This document shows positions 18,324-27,618 of a stretch of 64,000 nt of DNA, piece after piece (the first letter of the stretch is position 1; each line of letters begins with the position of its first letter). Source of the stretch: Alkaliflexus imshenetskii DSM 15055 (GTDB lineage: Bacteria > Bacteroidota > Bacteroidia > Bacteroidales > Marinilabiliaceae); NCBI RefSeq assembly GCF_000517065.1, contig NZ_KI912105.1, forward strand, positions 3,596,058-3,660,057. Reading direction: 5' to 3'. The notes below the pieces were generated by a model. The model did not search any database. It was not told where the DNA came from and worked only from the letters and a program-made list of their open reading frames with translations. A program made the position numbers and the translations under genes.

Positions 18324-19223
18324 ATGAATAGCAGGAAAACCGAGTTTTTGGCGTTTATTGGAGATTTGCAGAATAACATTTGTAAAGCATTGGAAGATGA
18401 GGATGGAAAAGCCTTGTTCAGGGAAGATCAATGGCACAGACCCGGTGGTGGCGGTGGGCGTACACGCATCCTTACAGAGGGAAAGGTATTTGAGAAAGCT
18501 GGTGTAAACACATCTGCTGTGCATGGTGAGTTGCCGCCTTCCATGCAGGCTTATCTCAAAACCAATCATCAGCGATTCTTTGCATGTGGCATCTCTTTGG
18601 TGATACATCCTTTTAATCCGTTTGTGCCCACTGTTCATGCCAATTACAGATATTTTGAGCTTTACGATGACAGCGGTGATGTGGTTGATTTGTGGTTTGG
18701 TGGCGGAGCGGATCTTACGCCCTACTATCTTTTTGATGAGGATGCCGTGCACTTTCACAGTTTGCATAAGTCAGTTTGCGATAGGTTTTCGCCTGAGCTC
18801 TATTCTCAATTAAAAAGAGCCTGTGATGCCTATTTTTTCAACCATCACCGAGGAGAGGCCAGAGGAATTGGCGGTTTGTTTTTTGACCGGATGAATGATG
18901 CCGATGACAGAGGTTTTGATGTGGCAACTGCCTTGGGCGATGTTTTTATTCCTGCCTATCTGCCGTTGGTGATGCAACGTAAACCCACCATTTTTACCGA
19001 TGAGCAGAAACGATGGCAGGAGATTCGCCGGGGCAGGTATGTGGAGTTCAATTTGCTGCATGATAAGGGCACACTGTTTGGATTGAAGACCAATGGCCGG
19101 GTAGAATCAATTTTGATGAGTCTGCCGGCAACAGTTAGATGGGAGTATGATCACCATCCGCAACCCGGAAGCCCCGAAGAACGATTGCTTAATGTGTTGA
19201 AAGCGCCTGTGGATTGGGTGTAG
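18324..19223 (+). CDS. hemF: Oxygen-dependent coproporphyrinogen III oxidase
   Basis: Heme synthesis enzyme decarboxylating coproporphyrinogen III to protoporphyrinogen IX with O2. The 299-aa length is normal. Family blocks are all present: RPGGGGGRTRILTEGKVFEKAGVN, VHANYRYFE, WFGGGADLTPYY, HHRGEARGIGGLFFD and VEFNLLHDKGTLFGL. Ferrochelatase follows 175 bp downstream on the same strand, so the two late heme steps sit together. The presence of HemF implies that the cell makes heme in the presence of oxygen. Confidence 0.97.
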   Translation: MNSRKTEFLAFIGDLQNNICKALEDEDGKALFREDQWHRPGGGGGRTRILTEGKVFEKAGVNTSAVHGELPPSMQAYLKTNHQRFFACGISLVIHPFNPFVPTVHANYRYFELYDDSGDVVDLWFGGGADLTPYYLFDEDAVHFHSLHKSVCDRFSPELYSQLKRACDAYFFNHHRGEARGIGGLFFDRMNDADDRGFDVATALGDVFIPAYLPLVMQRKPTIFTDEQKRWQEIRRGRYVEFNLLHDKGTLFGLKTNGRVESILMSLPATVRWEYDHHPQPGSPEERLLNVLKAPVDWV

Positions 19224-19398
19224 TTGGCAAATTAATTGTGATGTACTGGTCTTCTCTTTTAAGTTATAACTACCATATTTGTAGATGTTCGCTTTTATCG
19301 CATGGTTTTTACCCACAATAATTTGGAGATTATTTCGTAAATTGATGATTATTTGCAGATAAATAATGAGGTTTAAGTTACTATAACCAATTGCATAC

Positions 19399-20418
19399 AT
19401 GTCAAAAAAAGTAATACTACTAACCAATCTTGGTTCCCCTGATTCTACCGCTGTAAAGGATGTCAGAAAATATTTGAATGAGTTTCTGATGGATGAGCGC
19501 GTAATTGATTTGCCCTATCTGGGACGTATGTTGCTCGTGAAGGGTATAATAGTGCCATTCAGAGCCCCACGAAGCGCCGCAAAGTACAAAACCATCTGGA
19601 CAGAGGAAGGCTCTCCTCTGATTGTTATTACCAACGATTTAGCCGTAAAGGTGGCCCATAAAACCGGGCTTCCGGTATATATCTGTATGCGTTATGCCAA
19701 TCCTACTCCAAAAGCGGCATTTCAGAGAATAGCGCTGGAGCATCCCGATGTCACTGAAGTGATACTGGTTCCGCTCTATCCGCACTATGCCATGAGTAGT
19801 TATGAGACGGCTGTTGAACATGTTCTATCTACACATAAGCGTGGAGGTTATGGTTTTCAGTTAAAAGTAGTGCCGCCGTATTTTAACGATGAGCGATATA
19901 TCAAAGCACTGGCTGAGTCAATACGACCATTTTTAAACAGTGATTTCGACCATTTGCTGTTTAGCTACCATGGAGTGCCCGAACGACATATTTTTAAAGC
20001 CGATGTTACAGGAAATCATTGCCTTAAAACGCACAACTGTTGCGAAACGGCTTCTCCGGCGCACAAAAAGTGCTACCGTCATCAAGTGAAGGAGACCACA
20101 CGGTTGGTGGCCAATTTGGTGGGGCTTTCGGAGCAAAGGTACAGCATCTCCTTTCAATCACGGTTAGGAACCGACCAATGGCTGGGGCCTTCTACTGCAA
20201 ATGTGTTGGCTCAATTGCCAAAGGATGGCGTCAAGAAGCTCGTGGTAGTTTGTCCGGCTTTTGTAAGTGACTGCCTAGAAACACTTGAAGAGATACACGA
20301 AGAGGGGCGTGAAACCTTTATTAAAGCAGGTGGAGCGTCATACACTGTTATTCCCTGTTTAAATACCAATGACGAATGGGTTGATGCCATCGATGACCTG
20401 ATTCAAACGGCCGAATAG
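19399..20418 (+). CDS. hemH: Ferrochelatase
   Basis: Inserts Fe2+ into protoporphyrin IX. The 339 aa begin with KKVILLTNLGSPDS; the active-site His191 is in FSYHGVPERH and the family's conserved glutamate region is CLETLEEIHEEG. Just after the active-site His there is a cysteine-rich stretch (Cys208, Cys214, Cys215, Cys225 in HCLKTHNCC to KKCYRHQ), which could bind metal or an iron-sulfur cluster, as some bacterial ferrochelatases do; that part is inference. It lies downstream of hemF. Confidence 0.96.
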   Translation: MSKKVILLTNLGSPDSTAVKDVRKYLNEFLMDERVIDLPYLGRMLLVKGIIVPFRAPRSAAKYKTIWTEEGSPLIVITNDLAVKVAHKTGLPVYICMRYANPTPKAAFQRIALEHPDVTEVILVPLYPHYAMSSYETAVEHVLSTHKRGGYGFQLKVVPPYFNDERYIKALAESIRPFLNSDFDHLLFSYHGVPERHIFKADVTGNHCLKTHNCCETASPAHKKCYRHQVKETTRLVANLVGLSEQRYSISFQSRLGTDQWLGPSTANVLAQLPKDGVKKLVVVCPAFVSDCLETLEEIHEEGRETFIKAGGASYTVIPCLNTNDEWVDAIDDLIQTAE

Positions 20419-20493
20419 AAGCCCGTAAACAACCACGCAGATTTTTTTTTGGCAGGATTGTTGTCTGATGTTGTCAGATAAAATTGTAATATT

Positions 20494-21465
20494 ATGACAG
20501 TCAGATTGTTTGTTTTGTTTTTGGGGATGTCTGTGTTGTTTGGTTGCAGCAGCAATGACACAGATATAGAGCAGCCCGATTTTTTTCAGATTGGTCTGGA
20601 AAAGGGTGTGAATTCTGGATTGGCAGCCGATTATCCCGGCGACAATGGCATTGAGAACAGCTCGTACGTGCTTGCAGTTGAGAATTTTGAGTCGGGTCGT
20701 GTAACCATACCCACACAACAAAACCGCTATCGGGATAACGTGGGAGTAGTTGAGCGGCCGGTATTTTCTGGTAAATACGCCGGAGAACATGCCTGGCCTC
20801 AAGGATTTCAAGGCCCTACGTGTCGTTACAATATTCCAGCATCAGCACACACTGGCAGTCAGCCCACCTATTTTGTACGCATGTATTTTCGATTCGACAG
20901 CAGTTTTCATCCGGGTTCGGGTATGGAACCTGTTGGTGTAAAGGGATTTGGCATCTATAATGAGAGCTCGTCATCGGGACCAAGTGATGGCACCAACTGG
21001 TATTCGGTATCTTGTCAGTTTACTGGATGGGGCCCTTCGGTTAAGAAGGAGGCCAACAATGGTTATCTCTGGTTTGGGCACATGTACAGCTATTGCCCCG
21101 ATGCTGCCAGAGCTGAAGCCGCTGTTGGAACCATAAAACTCACCGACTTTGGCTCGGTGCCTTCGTATCGTTTTTCAATATACAGTGATCCATACTTTTA
21201 TATTAAGTTTGATGAGTGGTACTGTTACGAAATAGGCCTTTATCTGAATACGCCGGGTAAAAGTGACGGGGAGGCGAGATTTTGGATTAACGGTGTGCTT
21301 CAGTCGCGAGCAGTAAATATGCGTTTCAGAGATATTGAATCACTAACGCCCGAGACAGTACATTTAAATCTGCACCGAACCACAGAGCAATTTCCGCACA
21401 CAATGAAACGGTATGTTGATAATATTGTAATTGCCACCCGATACATTGGGCCAATGAAGCGATAA
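20494..21465 (+). CDS. Secreted lipoprotein, jelly-roll polysaccharide-lyase-like
   Basis: A 323-aa lipoprotein (lipobox LFGC, Cys18). The mature region looks like one concanavalin-type beta sandwich: YFVRMYFRFDSSFHPG, KGFGIYNESSS, WFGHMYSYCPD, DEWYCYEIGLYLNTPG, GEARFWINGVLQSR and a final DNIVIATRYIGP. This pattern resembles polysaccharide lyases and laminarinase-like sandwiches that bind long glycans, but I cannot assign a family or find its catalytic residues with confidence. It is followed 38 bp later by an AraC regulator on the same strand, a likely local regulator. Confidence 0.65.
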   Translation: MTVRLFVLFLGMSVLFGCSSNDTDIEQPDFFQIGLEKGVNSGLAADYPGDNGIENSSYVLAVENFESGRVTIPTQQNRYRDNVGVVERPVFSGKYAGEHAWPQGFQGPTCRYNIPASAHTGSQPTYFVRMYFRFDSSFHPGSGMEPVGVKGFGIYNESSSSGPSDGTNWYSVSCQFTGWGPSVKKEANNGYLWFGHMYSYCPDAARAEAAVGTIKLTDFGSVPSYRFSIYSDPYFYIKFDEWYCYEIGLYLNTPGKSDGEARFWINGVLQSRAVNMRFRDIESLTPETVHLNLHRTTEQFPHTMKRYVDNIVIATRYIGPMKR

Positions 21466-21503
21466 ATCATGTTGCCGCAATTAATTCTATCTTTAAGCAA
21501 TAT

Positions 21504-22346
21504 TTGAAACATCTTATGAACCATCAGTTTTCGATACATTCCATTGATTCAGCCAAAGTAATTGACACTTTTGATGAGGGTGCCGAAGCAAACAGGCATG
21601 AATTTGAGGAACTCCTGATTGGTGTTGAGGGTGGTTTGGAGCACTTTATCGATTTTCGTACGGTAGTTTACGATGCGCCTTACATAAGCTTTGTTTCTGC
21701 GGGTAAGTTGCATCGAATCAGGCCAATATTAAAGAATGACAAATGCTTTATATGGGTCATTCGTTTCCAGCCCGGGTTTTTACCTGACTGTGCCTTCAAA
21801 TTGCAATCTTATTATCCTGTGGCACCAGATCTGAAACTTAACAACGACAGTGCTTTTCGAAGGATGGTCGCGCTTTGCGAAATGATGGATGAAGAGATGA
21901 ACGCGCTTTCTACAAACATGCGGGTGGTGCAGGATCTGTTGCGTGCGTTGTTTTCGATGATTGAGGCGGCGCGTGATAGCATAGAACAGCTGAGTGGGAT
22001 GGGAGGCAACAGCAGAAGCACTACTTTTAGCAAGTTCCTGGATTTACTCGAGATGAATTTTCGAAACCAGCCCGGTGTTGAGTTTTACGCCAGTGAGTTG
22101 GGGATGACTGCCCGTAATCTCAACAACATTTGCCACGGTATGGTTAATCGTAGCGTTTCAGAATTAATAGAAGAGCGCAGAATGGCCGAAGGCAAAATTT
22201 TACTTGTGAACACAGATAAAACTGTGGGTGAAATAGGTTTTGATTTGGGATACAACGAAAAATCATGCTTTACAACCGTTTTTAAAAAGACAAGTGGCCA
22301 AACGCCTACATCGTTCCGCAAGCAGATGCGCAAGATGCTTTCCTAA
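21504..22346 (+). CDS. AraC-family transcriptional regulator
   Basis: Cytoplasmic DNA-binding regulator, 280 aa; an ATG at 21516 is an equally good start. The N-terminal 150 residues look like a cupin-type sensor (YISFVSAGKLHRIRP). The C-terminal 100 residues hold the double helix-turn-helix, ending in the classical signature with GEIGFDLGYNEKSCFTTVFKK and GQTPTSFRKQ. Its ligand is unknown. It lies 38 bp after the lyase-like lipoprotein gene and may control it. Confidence 0.9.
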   Translation: MKHLMNHQFSIHSIDSAKVIDTFDEGAEANRHEFEELLIGVEGGLEHFIDFRTVVYDAPYISFVSAGKLHRIRPILKNDKCFIWVIRFQPGFLPDCAFKLQSYYPVAPDLKLNNDSAFRRMVALCEMMDEEMNALSTNMRVVQDLLRALFSMIEAARDSIEQLSGMGGNSRSTTFSKFLDLLEMNFRNQPGVEFYASELGMTARNLNNICHGMVNRSVSELIEERRMAEGKILLVNTDKTVGEIGFDLGYNEKSCFTTVFKKTSGQTPTSFRKQMRKMLS

Positions 22347-22528
22347 AAACACAACACTCTTTCCGAAAACCATTACCCACTGCCTCTTTTAACCCTATAT
22401 CTTTGTACCATGAGTTTATTTAAAATCAGACAGATGATACGGATTTTTTTTATGTGATAATTTAAGACAAAAACATCCGAAAAAACAATCTATCGTCAAG
22501 TAATTAATAACAACTAAATAGAAGAATC

Positions 22529-23065
22529 ATGGGAACAAGTAAAGTTAAGTGGGTTTCGGACCCATCACACAGCGAGATTCTTTTTAAAGTTAAACACCTT
22601 ATGATAACCAATGTGAAAGGTGAATTCCGCAATTTCAAAGTAGAGACCGAGTCGGTTGGAAGCGATTTCTCGGTTGGTGCAACCAAAGTTGTAATTGATG
22701 CAAGTTCAATTTTTACCAATAATGAGGATCGAGACAATCACCTGAAAAGTGCTGATTTCTTTGATGTTGACAACCATGCTGAACTGGTGTTTGAAAGCAC
22801 TTCGTTTAAGCAGGAAGACGATGAAGATTTTAAGTTGAAGGGTGTTTTAACCATTAAAGGGGTGAGCAAGGAAGTTGAGCTTGATGTTGAATTTGGTGGT
22901 ATCAACAAGGATCCATGGGGAAATGAGAAAGCAGGATTCTCGGTTTCAGGCAAGATTAACCGGAAGGAGTGGGGTCTGAATTGGAATGCTGCCCTCGAAA
23001 CCGGCGGTGTGCTGGTTGGCGATGAGGTAAAATTAAGCGCAGAGATTCAGTTGGTTAAGAGTTGA
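22529..23065 (+). CDS. YceI-family protein
   Basis: A 178-aa lipocalin-like beta-barrel that binds polyisoprenoid or similar lipophilic molecules in homologues. Signature elements are VSDPSHSEILFKVKHLMI, GEFRNFKVETES, the ANNxDRD-like NNEDRDNHLKSADFFDVDN, and SKEVELDVEFGG. No signal peptide is visible, so this copy is probably cytoplasmic, unlike E. coli YceI. Its physiological role is not evident. A -7-like TATCTTTG at 22398-22405 lies 124 bp upstream. Confidence 0.9.
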   Translation: MGTSKVKWVSDPSHSEILFKVKHLMITNVKGEFRNFKVETESVGSDFSVGATKVVIDASSIFTNNEDRDNHLKSADFFDVDNHAELVFESTSFKQEDDEDFKLKGVLTIKGVSKEVELDVEFGGINKDPWGNEKAGFSVSGKINRKEWGLNWNAALETGGVLVGDEVKLSAEIQLVKS

Positions 23066-23437
23066 GCTGCATTGTAAGCCAACAATGTTAACCGCTTGAT
23101 TACAACACCATATCTCCACATAAAAAGTTTATTATTTCAATAGGTTTTGCTTTGGGCGTAAATTCACCTGATGACTCTGTGTTGATCTGGTTTGATGAGG
23201 GGAGTGTTTTCAGGTGAATGGCCCAAAGCATATTTTTTTATCGAGACATAACCTACGTTCCACAAATCCAAAACAGATTTGCAAATGGTGTTGTAGTTAT
23301 ATTTCATCAAATAGAGAGAGTTAAGATATGAAACGAGCCATGTCGAACGCTTCGACACACAGGCGCATGATTATTGGCGAGTTCCATCCCGATATATCGG
23401 GACACGCTCAGGCAACTGAAAAACAAAATATAAACAG
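23066..23437. other. Intergenic region with three inverted repeats
   Basis: No credible gene. It contains a long hairpin (23149-23229), TGTCGAA CGC TTCGACA (23341-23357) and the perfect 16-bp palindrome TCCCGATATATCGGGA (23387-23402). The last resembles palindromic units I recall from other Bacteroidota intergenic regions. Confidence 0.6.
23149..23229. repeat. Long inverted repeat downstream of the YceI gene
   Basis: GCTTTGGGC plus ATTCACCTG (to 23170) mirrors CAGGTGAAT plus GCCCAAAGC (23211-23229), with a three-base insertion in one arm and a loop of about 40 bases. TATTTTTTTAT follows on the plus strand, so it may terminate YceI transcription or encode a structured RNA. Confidence 0.6.
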
Positions 23438-24157
23438 ATGAAAAAGACCGTATTACATACAGCCGATAGCAGAGGTGAAGCAAATCATGGTTGGTTGCAT
23501 AGCCGTCATACATTCAGCTTTGCCAATTATTACAACCCAGAGCGCATCCATTTTGGTGTGTTGCGGGTTCTCAATGATGATTACATTGCACCAGGCATGG
23601 GTTTTGGCACGCATCCGCACGACAATATGGAGATTATCTCAATTCCCTTGGAAGGCGATCTGGAGCACCGGGACAGCATGGGCAATGTGGCCGTGATTCG
23701 ACATGGCGATGTGCAGGTGATGAGTGCCGGTTCGGGTATTACGCATAGCGAATACAATAAGAATGAGGATGCTCCGGGTAAGTTTTTGCAGATTTGGGTT
23801 TTTCCTAATAAGAAGAATGTAACACCACGATACGATCAGATTACGCTTGATTTAAAGGAGCGGCACAACCGATTGCAGCAGATTGTTTCTCCATCTCCTG
23901 ACGATGATGGGGTTTGGATTCATCAGGATGCATGGTTTCATTTGGGACGATTTGATAAAGGTTTTTCGTTACGTTATGATTTCCAAAAACCTGGCAACGG
24001 ACTTTATGTTTTTGTGTTAAGTGGCGACGTAACTGTTGATGGCACTGAACTTCACCAGCGCGATGGATTTGGCGTGTGGGATGCCAGTTCAATCGACATT
24101 GTTTCTGATTCTGCCGATTCAGAAGTTTTGCTGATGGAGGTGCCGATGCAGGTTTAG
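23438..24157 (+). CDS. Pirin-family bicupin protein (YhhW-like)
   Basis: Cytoplasmic bicupin of 239 aa. The N-terminal cupin carries the metal-binding histidines in FGTHPHDNMEIISIPLEG and ITHSEYN, as in E. coli YhhW, a quercetin 2,3-dioxygenase in vitro. The opening SRGEANHGWLHSRHTFSFANYY is a pirin hallmark. The natural substrate is unknown in most species. It ends 163 bp before the convergent M13 peptidase gene, with a large hairpin between them. Confidence 0.93.
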   Translation: MKKTVLHTADSRGEANHGWLHSRHTFSFANYYNPERIHFGVLRVLNDDYIAPGMGFGTHPHDNMEIISIPLEGDLEHRDSMGNVAVIRHGDVQVMSAGSGITHSEYNKNEDAPGKFLQIWVFPNKKNVTPRYDQITLDLKERHNRLQQIVSPSPDDDGVWIHQDAWFHLGRFDKGFSLRYDFQKPGNGLYVFVLSGDVTVDGTELHQRDGFGVWDASSIDIVSDSADSEVLLMEVPMQV

Positions 24158-24219
24158 TAAAACATGTCCGTTTAACCAGCGTGGGTTGATTAACTTCAGT
24201 TATGTAGGGAGGGAAATAA

Positions 24220-24295
24220 AATTAGGTGGACAGATGAGTCGGGCATCAAGTTGTAATAACTTTTTATCCTTTATGACTCCTCTCTCCACCTAATT
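24220..24295. terminator. Large near-perfect inverted repeat between convergent genes
   Basis: The 21-base arms at 24220-24240 and 24275-24295 match at 19 of 21 positions (AATTAGGTGGA against TCCACCTAATT at the base), with a 34-base loop. It is probably a bidirectional terminator for pirin and the M13 peptidase. Confidence 0.65.
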
Positions 24296-24319
24296 GTTTT
24301 ATCAGGCAGGCAATCTCTG

Positions 24320-26359
24320 TTACCAGATTTTTGCTCTGCTTTCGGCAGGTATGAAGCGCTGTCCTGTTTCGTTAATGCCAAATGCTTTGTAAAACTCCTC
24401 CATATTATAAACGATGCCGTTTACACGTGCTTCGCCGGGTGAGTGTGGCCCTTCATTAAGTTGCTGGCGAAGACGTTGTTCGCGCATGTGGTTACGCCAC
24501 ACCTGAGCATAGGAAATGAAGAAACGCTGTTCGGGTGTAAAACCATCGATGAGTCCGGGGCGTCCATCTTCATTCAATTTGTTTTGCAACGCCTCATAGG
24601 CTATGTTCATTCCGCCAAGGTCAGCAATGTTCTCACCCAGACTTAGTTTGCCATTGATGGTTAATGAATCCAACATCACATAATTGTTGTACTGCTCTAC
24701 CAAAACCTGAGCTCTTTCATCAAATCGCTGGCTGTCATCGAGTGTCCACCAGTCGCGAAGGTTTCCATCCAAAGCATATTGGCGGCCTTTGTCGTCAAAT
24801 CCATGCGTCATCTCATGACCTATAACCATACCGATGGCACCATAGTTCATGGCGTCGTCACCATCCAGATAGAAGAATGGGGGCTGAAGGATGGCAGCCG
24901 GAAACACTATTTCGTTCATGGTAGGGCTGTAATAAGCATTTACCGTTTGGGGGCTCATAAACCACTTTTCGCGATCCACAGGTCCGCCAATCTCTTCCAG
25001 GTTGCGACGGATGTTGAATGTTCTGGCAGCTAGTACGTTCAGGAAGTAAGGTTGGTCTTTTATCTCAAGTTCTGAGTAGTCTACCCATTTGTCGGGATAG
25101 CCAATTTTTACATTCATAGCCGCCAATTTGCCATAGGCTTCTTCTTTAGTCTCATCGCTCATCCAATCCAGTTGAGCTATGCGCTGATGAAAACCAGTGC
25201 GTAAATGCTCCACAAGGTCAATCATTCGTTCTTTGGCCTGTGGTGGAAAATGTAGCGCCACGTATTCTTGCCCTACGGCTTCGCCCATACTGCCGTTGAG
25301 AACTGCCAGAGCCCTTTTCCAGCGGTCGCGTTGCACCTGGCTTCCAGTCATCACAGTACCATAAAAGGTAAAATTGGCCTCTTCAAATTCTGGAGACAAA
25401 AAGGCCGCAGCGCTATTGAGAACGTTCCATTTCAGATAGGATTTCCAATCGCTGATAGAGACATTCTGCACCATTTCAGATGCATTGCTGAAGAAATTTG
25501 GTTGTGATACGTTCAAATCTTCGATGCTTACGCCACGAGTGTCCAAATAGCTGTTCCAATCAATTGCAGGCGCCAGTTTACGGAGTTCCTCCACACTCAT
25601 TTTGTTGTACGTGGCATAGGGGTCGCGCAAGGTCAGCCTGTCCATTGATGCTTCGGCCAGAGCCGTTTCAATTTGCATTACGGAGGCAACAGCAGCGTTG
25701 GCTTCTGATTCTGAGGCTCCGGCCAATGAGAAGAGTTTGTGGATAAATAATTTGTAGTTATCGCGGATTTCTGTGCTTCTGGCGTCATTCTTCAGGTAAT
25801 AATCGCGATCTGACATGCCCAATCCACCTTGTCCCACCGAGGCAATTATCATTTCGGTGTTTTTGCGATCCTGTCCGGCACCCATTCCAAAAAGCGCGCG
25901 GATGCCACTATGATGAAGTTCGGCAATGGTACGTGTGAGTTCATCCTTTGAACCAATGGCATCAATTTTCCCAAGCAACGGCCCAATGGAGCTGATGCCT
26001 TCGTCTTGCAGGCGTACTGTGTCCATGGCGCTATTATAGAAATCGCGTATTTTTTGACGATTGCTGCCGGGAGCCGCATTTTGATCGTTGCGGATGGCCG
26101 TAAGCAGGTCAAAAAGTTTCTGCTCATTTTCTTCGTTAAGTTGCTCAAAAGCGCCGTAACGGCTATAATCGTCGGGAATGGGGTTGTTGATGAGCCATCC
26201 GCCATTTACATAAAGGTAGAAATCGTCAGCAGGGTTTACGGTTGTATCCATGTTGGAGGTGTTGAGTACAGATTTACTGTTATTTACCTGGCAGGAAAAT
26301 AACATGGCTGCTGTTAGTAATACCAGAGGAATTTGATACAAAGTGGTTTTGTTCTTCAT
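24320..26359 (-). CDS. M13-family zinc metallopeptidase (PepO/neprilysin-like), lipoprotein
   Basis: Extracytoplasmic zinc endopeptidase of 679 aa. Lipobox MLFSC (Cys23), a long helical N-terminal M13 domain starting at PADDFYLYVNGGW, then the catalytic domain. Zinc site HEMTH is at 515-519 with Glu516 catalytic, and ENIAD at 576-580 supplies the third zinc ligand Glu576. NAYYSP near 474 lines the active site in this family. It probably trims peptides in the periplasm or at the outer membrane. No operon partner. Confidence 0.95.
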   Translation of the reverse strand: MKNKTTLYQIPLVLLTAAMLFSCQVNNSKSVLNTSNMDTTVNPADDFYLYVNGGWLINNPIPDDYSRYGAFEQLNEENEQKLFDLLTAIRNDQNAAPGSNRQKIRDFYNSAMDTVRLQDEGISSIGPLLGKIDAIGSKDELTRTIAELHHSGIRALFGMGAGQDRKNTEMIIASVGQGGLGMSDRDYYLKNDARSTEIRDNYKLFIHKLFSLAGASESEANAAVASVMQIETALAEASMDRLTLRDPYATYNKMSVEELRKLAPAIDWNSYLDTRGVSIEDLNVSQPNFFSNASEMVQNVSISDWKSYLKWNVLNSAAAFLSPEFEEANFTFYGTVMTGSQVQRDRWKRALAVLNGSMGEAVGQEYVALHFPPQAKERMIDLVEHLRTGFHQRIAQLDWMSDETKEEAYGKLAAMNVKIGYPDKWVDYSELEIKDQPYFLNVLAARTFNIRRNLEEIGGPVDREKWFMSPQTVNAYYSPTMNEIVFPAAILQPPFFYLDGDDAMNYGAIGMVIGHEMTHGFDDKGRQYALDGNLRDWWTLDDSQRFDERAQVLVEQYNNYVMLDSLTINGKLSLGENIADLGGMNIAYEALQNKLNEDGRPGLIDGFTPEQRFFISYAQVWRNHMREQRLRQQLNEGPHSPGEARVNGIVYNMEEFYKAFGINETGQRFIPAESRAKIW

Positions 26360-26576
26360 TTTAAGTAAAGGTTTTTATTTAGTTTAATCAGGTTGAAATG
26401 GCATTGGTGAGATACACCAACACCCTCAACAGCAAAAGTATATAAAATGAGAAGTTAATTCATGGATATTTGTCAGCAATCGGCGTGAAAAATGGTTAAT
26501 TATTCTGCTTTGGAAACTACCATCCCAAATTTGCGTCGATTTTGGTATATATTAATGTAATGGATTTTTTAAGGTA

Positions 26577-26963
26577 TCAGTATAGTGCTTTTCGAAGGGC
26601 ATCAACTGTTGCATTGATGATGGTATTGCTTGCCGAGGTGGCACCACTTACTGCATCCACATAGGGTGTCTGCAATTTTACAATGCGTGCTGGTATAGAG
26701 TCGCGTGCCTTTAGGCCTATGGGCGAGGCTTCAAGCGTTAGAATGTTTATGGCCGTAATTTGATTTTCCGATATTATTACTTCAACGCTGGCGCTGTTGA
26801 TGTGTTTAAAGTAACCTTCATACACACCATCTTTAAGTTGGTGCGTTTCAATCTCGGAATGGTAAACCAGCGTAGGGCGACAGGCTGCAATAACCAACAG
26901 AGCTGTAAGGCAATACAGAATCATGAAATTAGGCATACAGATATATACATTTGGAATTCTCAT
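26577..26963 (-). CDS. FMN-binding domain lipoprotein
   Basis: About 128 aa from the ATG at 26963 (MRIPNVYICM). The frame is open upstream into the flavodoxin gene, but the signal sequence with lipobox VIAAC (Cys28) points to this start. The mature part is an FMN_bind domain: DGVYEGYF, a central beta sheet, and DAVSGATSASNTI at 103-115, the S-G-A-T motif where NqrC/RnfG-type proteins attach FMN to Thr. A role as an extracytoplasmic electron carrier or flavin-bearing protein is likely. It follows the flavodoxin gene by 61 bp on the same strand. Confidence 0.83.
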   Translation of the reverse strand: MRIPNVYICMPNFMILYCLTALLVIAACRPTLVYHSEIETHQLKDGVYEGYFKHINSASVEVIISENQITAINILTLEASPIGLKARDSIPARIVKLQTPYVDAVSGATSASNTIINATVDALRKALY

Positions 26964-27024
26964 TGTGTTTTGTTTTAGCGTTTGGTAATCAATTTTTTGT
27001 TGTCGAATGCTGATAGCTATGTAG

Positions 27025-27513
27025 TTAAGCGCCATTGGCTTGAAGCATACGGTCAATAAATGCATCAATTTTTTGTTGGCTTATTGTGGATAGGGAATGG
27101 TCAATGCCTGAGACTCTCTTCACGATGGCCTTCTCAATAAAATTCATCCTGTTGAAGTTAAATTCACCTCCCGGACATACTGTTGCAATGGCATGATTTC
27201 TTAATAGTTGCGGAAAGGCATTGTTGAATTGGCTTTCAGCATGTTTTTCATCCATACAGCAGAGAAACAAACCAATACGCTTTTCTAGCAATGTCACCAT
27301 TTGTGAGGCCATAAACTTCTTCATCCTGCTCTGGATATTTCCGGCATGGATTGATCCTCCAATGATGATTTGCTCAAATGTTTCAAGATTTTGAACTTTA
27401 TCTTTTTTGAGGTTGAAAAGCGACACTTCCGTGTCATGAAGCGCATTGGCAATGCACTGAGCCACACTTTCGGTGGTTCCGTGATTAGATGTGTAGATAA
27501 TTGCAGTTTTCAT
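27025..27513 (-). CDS. Flavodoxin-domain protein
   Basis: FMN-dependent electron-transfer protein of about 162 aa, cytoplasmic. The start MKTAIIYTSNHGTTE is the flavodoxin phosphate-binding loop; IIIGGSIHAGN and FLCCMDEK mark the isoalloxazine loops. Length and the GGSIHAG motif recall HemG-type protoporphyrinogen oxidases, so that role is possible, more so since hemF and hemH are in the same window about 7 kb away; this is not proven. A second ATG three codons upstream (27522) could also be used. The next gene encodes an FMN-binding lipoprotein. Confidence 0.82.
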   Translation of the reverse strand: MKTAIIYTSNHGTTESVAQCIANALHDTEVSLFNLKKDKVQNLETFEQIIIGGSIHAGNIQSRMKKFMASQMVTLLEKRIGLFLCCMDEKHAESQFNNAFPQLLRNHAIATVCPGGEFNFNRMNFIEKAIVKRVSGIDHSLSTISQQKIDAFIDRMLQANGA

Positions 27514-27618
27514 TGCATTCATTTTTTTTGATGCAAATAAACATACCCTGCAATTGTCAGGAGTCTCACTGTTGTAAAAAGAGGTCTTACTTTCTGAAAA
27601 GAGCGATGAAAAGATGTC

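Noticed and set aside
22398-22405. TATCTTTG as promoter of the YceI gene
   Set aside because: The -7 box fits, but it lies 124 bp upstream with no -33 element, so I do not list it as a supported promoter.
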